Positions 56,601 to 64,000 of a DNA stretch of 64,000 nt are shown here, in pieces (the first letter of the stretch is position 1; the number at the start of each line of letters is the position of its first letter). The notes under the pieces were generated by a model, which saw nothing but the letters and a program-made list of their open reading frames with translations, made no database searches and had not been told where the DNA came from. The DNA comes from Ophiosphaerella korrae. Its lineage: Eukaryota; Ascomycota; Dothideomycetes; Pleosporales; Phaeosphaeriaceae. The DNA lies in the NCBI GenBank assembly GCA_028456385.1, contig JALNQF010000034.1, positions 124,001-188,000 on the forward strand, written 5' to 3'. Position numbers and translations under genes: made by a program.

Positions 56601-59600
56601 TGTTCACTGTCTTCCATGGATCCTCATTGCGACGAAGTGACCCAGCAGTGACAGGGGTTCCACCAAGGGTAGACTTGACCATGCCACTGCAGACAGGGTG
56701 AGCGCCAATTTCTAGCCAAGCGGTCTTCGCATCAAAAAGCTTCTCTTCTTGTGCAGTTGAAAGCGCTGCCCGGAAGTTAACAGTCTCGCGAGCGTGACGC
56801 GCGAGGTAGTCAGGACCGATAATACCAGCCTCGTGAATGACCTCGCCAGTGAGTGGAGACATAACTGGTATTTCGGGCTTGTTGAACACGACTGCTGTAG
56901 CAACGGCTTTGAACTTCTCTAGAATTGGCTCAACTTGAGCAGAATGGAAGGCAAATGGAACATTTAACCCGGTGGCCTTAAATCCCTTTGCAGAGAGAAG
57001 TTCGCTCGTAGACTGTACGACTTCGACGGTTCCGCAAAGGACAGTCTCCTCAGGACCGTTCATGCAAGCAATCTCAGCCATACTATCTCCGAGAGCATCC
57101 CTGATAGATTCAACGCTACCCTTGACGGCAAGCATACCGTGGGTATTGGCAGTACACTCTTGCTCGAGAAGCTCAGCACGACGTCCAACCAGTAGAACCA
57201 TGTCACTAGCAGAGATGACACCAGAAATATGTAATGCAGCATACTCGCCAAGGCTATGACCAATGACGGCGGTGGGGGTAATGCCCCAGGCAGCCCACAT
57301 GTAAGCCAGGGCGACTTGAATGCACGACATACCAAGCTGAACAACAACTGGGGACAGCGTAGTGACATCGGTGCCAGTGAGTAAAGGTAGGAAGGATGGA
57401 AGACCATTCAGGCGTGCGATATTGTCAAGCTGGTCGATGTCGTTCTTGAACGTGTCCAGATCCTCGTACAGCTTTTGCCCGAGACTAGTGTACTGTGATC
57501 CTTGGCCCGTGAATGTGAATGCAGTCTTAGTTGGAACCATCGGAAGGGGGCTGTAAGTGTCCTTTAATTGTGCTTTCAAAGCATCCTTAGCTTTTGAGAT
57601 CTCAGAAACACAAAAAGCAACCCGGTAGTTATGTTGGATCCGACGAGCAGTAGTAGTGTACGACAAGCTTGGGAGTGTAGTTTCCGGGTTCTGATCAAGG
57701 AAATCAATGAGGTTATTGATATTCTTCTTGAGTGAAGCAATTGACCTGGCAGTGACCGTGACAATGTGCATTGAGCGTGGATCGACAGCCTTTGGTGCCT
57801 GAGGGAGAGGTGCATCTTCGATGATAAGAGATGTGTTGCCACCAGCAGCGGAGAAGTTATTTAGGAATATCTTGCGCTTCTCTCCACCTTTTCGAGGCCA
57901 AGCAACCTGCTTGGTCGAGATATGAACATTGCGCTGAAACAGATCCTTAGGGAATGTCTTGTTCATGACACCCTTGATACCCACGTTGGCAGGGATCGCG
58001 TCCTTCTTCATCATCATCAAAACCTTGACAAGAGAGTTAATGCCTGATGCAGCTTCACCGTGTCCAATGTTTGCTTTGATCGCGCCTAGGTGAAGTGTCT
58101 GGTCTGGGCGACGCTGACGGTGGCGAGGGGCGAAGGCGTTAGTAACAGAGGTCATCTCGATTCCATCACCAGCTTGAGTACCAGTGCCGTGCATTTCAAC
58201 GTAACTGATATCGTGTGCATCAACACCAGCCTTAGAAAGAACACTGTTATACAAGAACTCTTGGGCGCCAGCATGGGGGTGCGTGATCGAAACAGCTTCG
58301 GCACTGTGGTTGGTAGCAGCTCCGAGGATGCACCCCAGGATGTTGTCCTTATCAGCTACTGCATCCTCATAACGTTTGAGCACAACCGAACCACAACCGT
58401 CACCGCGACAGTAGCCATCCGCATCATTGTCATATGTTTTACAACCGCCGGTTTTCGACAGGAATTGACCTTTGCTGAGACCGGAGAAAATATCCGGGTT
58501 GGTCAAAACGTTTAGTCCACCTGCGCACGCAGTATCACAGTCTCCTGCCCAAAGAGACGTGCAGGCCAGCTGAATAGCAGCGAGAGAGGAGGAGCAGGCA
58601 GTATCAATGCTGTATGACGGGCCAGAAAACTTGAAATAGTAGTTGATGCGGCCTGGCGCGAACGCGCGGACACCACCGGTGATGAAGTAGGTGTCAATGT
58701 TTTCCGCAGCGTTGATTTCGCGCCAGTCGTCTGAAGTTTGACCGTAGAATGTTCCGATACGGTGTAGCTTAGTCGAGGGTGTACGGTTAGGAACATAGCC
58801 AGCCATTTCAAGTGCCTCGTAGGCCGTAGTTAGGGCAAGACGACCCATAGGATCGGTCTGAGCAGCTTCGCGGGGCGACATATTGAAGAAGCGAGGGTCA
58901 AACAGACCTGGTTCGTCGATGAAACAACCATACGGTGTGTGGCTCTTGTTTTTTCCCTTGCCAGAAGGATCGCAGTGTGCTTGGGCATCAAAACGGTCGG
59001 CTGGAACCTCACGATGGACATCTAGGCCTTTTTCAAGTAGCTCCCAAAGCTTTTCCGGGCTTGCCGCACCAGGGAAGCGTCCAGACATACCAACGATGGC
59101 AATTTTGTCATTCTGAGTACGACCATGAGACTCATCTGTTGCTACATTCCAGAGAGACTGATCGCGGAGAGAGATGCCGGCCTGACCACCAGACTTGAGT
59201 GCAGTGGCAAGGCTATTGGCCACATTCGTAACACCGATAGCAGAGATGGTGCACTCTCCACTGCCTGTCGCAGTCACTTGAGATACCACCTCCTCGAGAA
59301 GTCTTTGCCATCGTACTGGCTCTAGCAAGATTTCGCCTAGAGCAATTCGCACTAAATCAAGAGTACTTGTTGCAGTATGGCACGAACCACTTTTTGCGGA
59401 GTGTACTAGCGCAAGTGGGCGAAACTGTTGCAGGTGTCGAGTGGCGTCTCTATCTAGTATGCGATCGATGTCGGCTTGGCTGTAAATGTGGCCAGCGTGA
59501 TACGGAGCGTAAATAGATATAGGAACTCGGGTTGTGTTTTTGAACGAGTCCACTTCCTGAAATAGGCGTTTTGTCGTTGATGGTGGGCCACTGATGGTAA

Positions 59601-60268
59601 GAGCCATAGCGCTAACAGCACTAATATAGGCCTGCGCCGAGACTGGGATCTGTCGCTCCTCATGAAACGCAGCAAGAGCAGAAATCGCATCTTTCTCGGA
59701 AATGGCAGTCACGATGGTTGACCAACTCTCCTTGGCGTTTACCGCGTTCTCAAGGGCATCCCTAGCAGTACCGACACAAGAACCTGCACGGAACGCAATT
59801 CGGACAGCCTCAGTAGAGAGTGGCAACAGCTCACTCAGCGATCGAGCAGACGCGATGACAGATGCGGCTAGCAAACCGGTGCAAAGTCCAATAACTCGAG
59901 TGTTCGAAGGGTTCGGTATTTCTGATGGATTTTCGGCGTAAAACCTGCAAGATTAGTGGAGGTTGAGAATCAAGACGGGCGGTAACTTACCCAATATAAT
60001 GAGCTAATTGAGCAATGGTAACAATGCAGCTTTCGATTGCAGGGACTTTCTGCCCCTTGCTGTAATATGCTTCGATAAGGTCCCATACCGATAGGAAGTC
60101 GGGGATCTGGTCACGCTGAGTCCGTGGCAATTTCTGCACCTCCTCACGGATGACCACGCTGACCCTATCCAGGAATGTTGTGAGGGCGGCGTTGTTCTTC
60201 CATGTGCATGCCTTCCGCAGGAGCGGATACTGGTCGGCAGTCTGATCCCCAAAGATGAGAATGTTCAT
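53654..60268 (-). CDS. PKS1: non-reducing polyketide synthase, DHN-melanin type (tetrahydroxynaphthalene synthase)
   Basis: Model: complement(join(53654..53698, 53755..59944, 59991..60268)), 2170 aa. Enzymes of this type make 1,3,6,8-tetrahydroxynaphthalene, the first intermediate of DHN melanin. Domain order: starter-unit acyltransferase with GLCTG (Cys114); ketosynthase from about residue 371 with VDTACSSSLA (Cys near 545); malonyl-transferase with GHSLGEYAAL (Ser near 988); product template with ITGHQVNGTPL (His near 1319) and WIDSLAHLSGF (Asp near 1511); two acyl carriers, GVDSLLSL (Ser near 1697) and GMDSLMSL (Ser near 1827); and a Claisen-cyclase thioesterase with GGWSAGGV (Ser near 1997). 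The N-terminus NILIFGDQTADQYPLLRK is what melanin PKSs show. The short last exon (GATLGKIIKKGLKL) and both introns (46 and 56 nt) are in phase. All catalytic residues are intact. Confidence 0.95.
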
Positions 60269-63200
60269 GACTGTGATTTAGAAAGGGTGGTATATCTGAA
60301 TTCTTTAAACCAAATAGAGGATGCAGTGCGGGTGCAACGTGGGCAGTAGGGCAATAGAGACCCAGTGGAAATCGCGAGCGATTATAGTGAGAGGTGCCTT
60401 GGTACAATGAGGTAGCTAAACTAGAAACGAAGGTGTTGGTCTTCGTCCTAGTAATCGGATCCTCTGTGAGAGATGGGCGATGGTTAGGTGTGATAATGAA
60501 CCAAGGGATTGGAGAAAGAAGTTTGGGTTTGAGCAAATCTGGGGGATTGGTGGTACCCTATATTTGTAGGTGAGCAAGAGGCAGTGATAGGCATGCGGGA
60601 TCAAAATGGTGACTAGGGCTTAGATCGCATGATGACAAGCACGGTGCGTACCGGATCCGTGACAGCCCATGTACTGCGGAACGATGTACTGCAGCAGCAT
60701 ATTGACGTGAGGACAAAAGTGGAGCGCGCGCTATGGCTGTATCTGGAGTGGCGCCGCCATAATTCCGAGGATTGATGGCGCGCAGAGGCGTGGGCGTGTT
60801 TCCGGGCAAGCTCTCGTGCTATTGATAGATGACGCATGCTAGGCGTGTTGGCCAACTGCTAAGGTATCGAACCAATACGTTACAGATGATAACAGAGATG
60901 AGACGTGGGGACCTGAATCGTCAAGACGCTGTCTCAAAATCGGTTAATTCAACGGATCCCCTCCCCAACCCGGGGTGGATTGGCAGAATGTCCGTGTTTC
61001 GCTGTCATTCATAAGAATTGCTAGGCGAGTGAGGCTTAGATTGACTCAGGCGGCTTTGATAGATTATGATAGAATCGTTTGATAATGTTCACCTTGTTGA
61101 TGGATATCATGTCCAGGATGTTACACGATGTGGGAAACACTTTGACCACCCAGACTCTAACACGAAGGGTCCATGTACTTGAAACCATATCATGGATGTG
61201 GATTGCCATCACCCGGTCCATACTCTTTGGCTGTGGAGCTATTGCAGCCGGTACTTGCGCCAAATGTGCCATCCACAAGCTGAACTGTGACAATTCATCA
61301 TTGACGCATTGATCTCAGTCAGCATTCCACTTTCCAGGCTGTACTCAAAGCCACAGCATTGATGGCGTTGGGCAAGCATCGAGATACCCCACTCCGAGAG
61401 CGCATCTGCAAGAAAACGCTGGCTGTTGAAGCCTAGAATGGGGTATGGTCCGTTCTCCGGGGAATTGGACACGGCACATGCTCATCAGAAGCATATCGAT
61501 GATCAGTGCCTCTCCAAGGGTCGGGGTCGGCTGCCTTATGATAATACAATACGATGACAGTCGGCGATCCCCAGAGATGGCTGCCAGTTTGACTGCTCCA
61601 GAACCAAATATGTTCGATTGATACGTTGATGGAAAGCACTGGCGAACAACGGCGCCTTTGGTCTGGCCTACGTCGGCCAGTCACCGTTGAAAATGCGACC
61701 AAACACTCCGGTCGTAATTATCCAGAAGCTGAAAGATCGTCGTGTCGAAGGTTTGATCAACCTTGCTCGTATTACCGGCCTCCCCCATTGTCCGAAAATG
61801 TAAGCACTGCCCCGGATGTATAAGAGCCAGTATCCAGTTTAGGTTCGCTAGAACGGCTGGGACTCATATTACAACGTCTGCTCGCCGTTTAGCATGGGTA
61901 TCACACTAGTCAACGACCATCGGCAGGTAAACGTTTGATCTGAACTATGGGTAGGACTTTGGCAAGAGCCTGTATTTTATTGTCCTTAGTACCCTCGCAA
62001 GCCTATAAAATGATATGCTCTATAAACTGTCGCATGCGTCTTTCACAAAAGACTGTGAATTATCACTAGGCTGGTGTTGTGGCGGTGCCTGTCATTGTTG
62101 TCGTGATTGTTGCAATGGGTTGTCGTCGGCCCCGCAATCCGAAGCTCAAGGATTCCTGAGCACGCTTCACCACACGTGACCAACCACGACTGGAGGCCTT
62201 CGCCACACCATCTGCACTGTTACAAGATGTCAAACACGCGCTAACTCTGAAAGTAGTTATAGCCGTTGTTGCTTCTACCTTGTACCATCAACATTTTGCA
62301 CGAGACTGGGTAAATGCGATTGACTTTGCCGTGGTCTAGGCGATGGGCATCCTGACCGAGTCACGTCAGCGCGAGTCCTGAGGCCAGACGCCAATTGTTT
62401 GAAACATGTTCAATTGAACGAACCCCTAGGGCAGTTCCTCTAAGGTCGTGGCTTGTTGTTTGACTACTTTGAACTGTGGCAGGACCATAGGGACGAATCT
62501 AGGCACCTACATAGGTATTTTCTAATTTTGGCCATGTCTAGCGAAACCATTTCATGTCTGCCTTTACTTGCAAATTATTTGTCCGTACGCTCGCTACACA
62601 ATTCATGCGGGCGCATGGCCTTTTCGCTTACTCCGTCTACCTTGAAGACAACTGGCATGCCTCGTCAGCATCTACCCAGGCGCTACTGAAATCACTATAC
62701 AAATAGTGGACCTAACTGTGGATATCTCCAGCACAGTTTGCATCTGACACTAAACTCAAAGAACCATCTTGCATCATGCATTTGATTTCAGCTCTCATCC
62801 TCTGAGAAAGGTTGAACGGTACTGCCTAAGTTACAGACCACGGCCGTACCGATCTTCTGTCGATCACCCGCACTAATCCGACGTGATATTGATTCACTAG
62901 TAGTAATAGATAGCCAACACAAGGATGCTAGGTGGGCACCAATCGAGCCATACTTCCAACTCTCTTAGGCACTCTCCCCACTTGTAAGATCAGCCAAGCA
63001 TTGCCAGTCCCGAACATATTTCCAATATGCGAGAGTGTTCTGTATGTTTTCGTAGATTGTTACTGATATCTACCATCAAATTTCATAGTAAAGAAATGCA
63101 TCAAGTCAACTTTAGTATCGTTTGATAATCAAAAATGTGACAATCGAGGCCTTTCATTATCATGCTATTGCACTACCATTCGCACGTCTATTGGGGCTCA

Positions 63201-64000
63201 GTGTGTCGTATCGGCTTATATTATCTAGACTGTATGGTACGATTCGGTCACAGAGAAGCGTGTGCATATGTATTAGCAACTGCAAACACCATGGCAGCTT
63301 CTAGAGCTACCGAAACCGAATTCGGCTCCAGCTCTGGAGTGGTCCTGGCCGCTTGTTTACTTGGGATGCTCGCGCATGTGCAATCTTGCAGCTACTTTGC
63401 ATTATGGTGCGATTTACCCATCCACTCAAACCGGTAGTTGACACCAAGACACCAACCATTGTTCGGGATATCTAGCGTGGATAAGCTTGCGAGCCTTCAC
63501 TCAGTTATCGCAAGCCCTTGCACAAGCAAGGTACATCGATGCATAGAACGATACTGCGAAGCACTAATCGATCCTCCCAACTACCTAGTTCATCTCCAAT
63601 GCATGGCCTGGGATATTCTGCAGTAGCCACTGCGTCAAAGTAGATCTTTCACAGACCCGACGATTGAAAGCTGCGAGCTAATCGCGATGCATGGACATCA
63701 GTGTATCGGCCCGGTCCTCCACCTTGCAGTCGGCTCGCTTTGCCCGGTTGACCACACGATAAGCACGGAGTAGGCTCGCATCGCTCATTCATCATTGCAT
63801 GGCATGTTCAATTACTTGATTAAGATCTTATAGGTTCTCAACAATTGTTCGACTCTAAGGAAACATAGTTAGCTCAAGACCTCCCACCGCGATGTAACGA
63901 CTCATATGCACCAGCGGAAGGCGCCACGCTCAATCGCCTTACCAGTCAGCTAGATTACCAGTGTTCTGTAATTGTCACGAGACTAAACCACGACATTTGC
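60269..64000. other. long gene-poor region upstream of the PKS gene
   Basis: About 3.7 kb to the window edge with no supported gene. The first few hundred bases must include the PKS promoter; 60290-60560 is A/G-rich on this strand, meaning a CT-rich leader on the coding strand. The expected melanin partner genes (CMR1-type regulator, naphthol reductase) are not here. Short open frames at 61079-61312, 61433-61702 and 62453-62689 have no recognisable content. Confidence 0.5.

Noticed and set aside
61079..62689. Short open frames upstream of the PKS as possible CMR1-type zinc-finger regulator
   Set aside because: No C2H2 or Zn2Cys6 cysteine pattern is present in any frame, and the frames are short and unconnected.
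1..64000. CRISPR arrays, operons, bacterial-type promoters, rRNA genes
   Set aside because: The sequence is eukaryotic; no direct-repeat/spacer arrays or rRNA-like segments were seen.

Overview
The window is nuclear DNA from a filamentous ascomycete, most likely a Dothideomycete of the Pleosporales type. Evidence seen in the sequence: many 42-79 nt spliceosomal introns with GTAAGT-like donors, dense intron-poor genes separated by gene-poor stretches, a white-collar LOV/GATA photoreceptor, a Zn2Cys6 regulator, a DHN-melanin type polyketide synthase, and a decayed Tc1/mariner-like transposon. The species assignment is inference. All coding models were spliced by hand, choosing GT-AG pairs (one GC-AG) that keep the reading frame.

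Layout. 0.9-4 kb: a SEC14/CRAL-TRIO lipid-transfer protein and the mitochondrial ribosomal protein uS2m. 4.7-11.6 kb: the blue-light regulator WC-1, a Ras-family GTPase lacking a CaaX box, and a YMC-type mitochondrial carrier. 11.6-15 kb is gene-poor. 15-19.5 kb: a Zn2Cys6 regulator followed on the same strand by a fungal AnmK-like sugar-kinase homologue whose first phosphate-binding motif is altered. 20.6-30.3 kb (all minus strand): a BLM/Sgs1/QDE-3 RecQ helicase, an uncharacterised basic protein, and a secreted prenylcysteine-oxidase-like flavoprotein.

30.3-38 kb is an accessory, decaying stretch: an F-box-like ORF without a proper start, an APH-type kinase pseudogene broken in an A5 run, and a Tc1/mariner-like relic. 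38-50 kb is a compact housekeeping block: a secreted ALO-type FAD oxidase, a mitochondrial flavin-reductase-domain protein, bL31m, a small membrane protein, COG3, an FMP25-like RCC1 protein and prefoldin subunit 3. Several are divergent or convergent pairs with short shared spacers.

50-64 kb is gene-poor except for one large gene, a SAT-KS-AT-PT-ACP-ACP-TE non-reducing PKS of the 1,3,6,8-tetrahydroxynaphthalene synthase type, flanked by about 3.7 kb without recognisable genes on each side. No CMR1-like regulator or naphthol reductase lies in the window.

No obvious new multi-gene system is visible. The most unusual items are the AnmK-like protein with a changed motif beside a Zn2Cys6 factor, a 15-bp minisatellite upstream of prefoldin that can be read as A(D/N)L pentapeptide repeats, the GC-AG intron in wc-1, the Ras protein with no CaaX box, and the two decayed elements near 35-38 kb.
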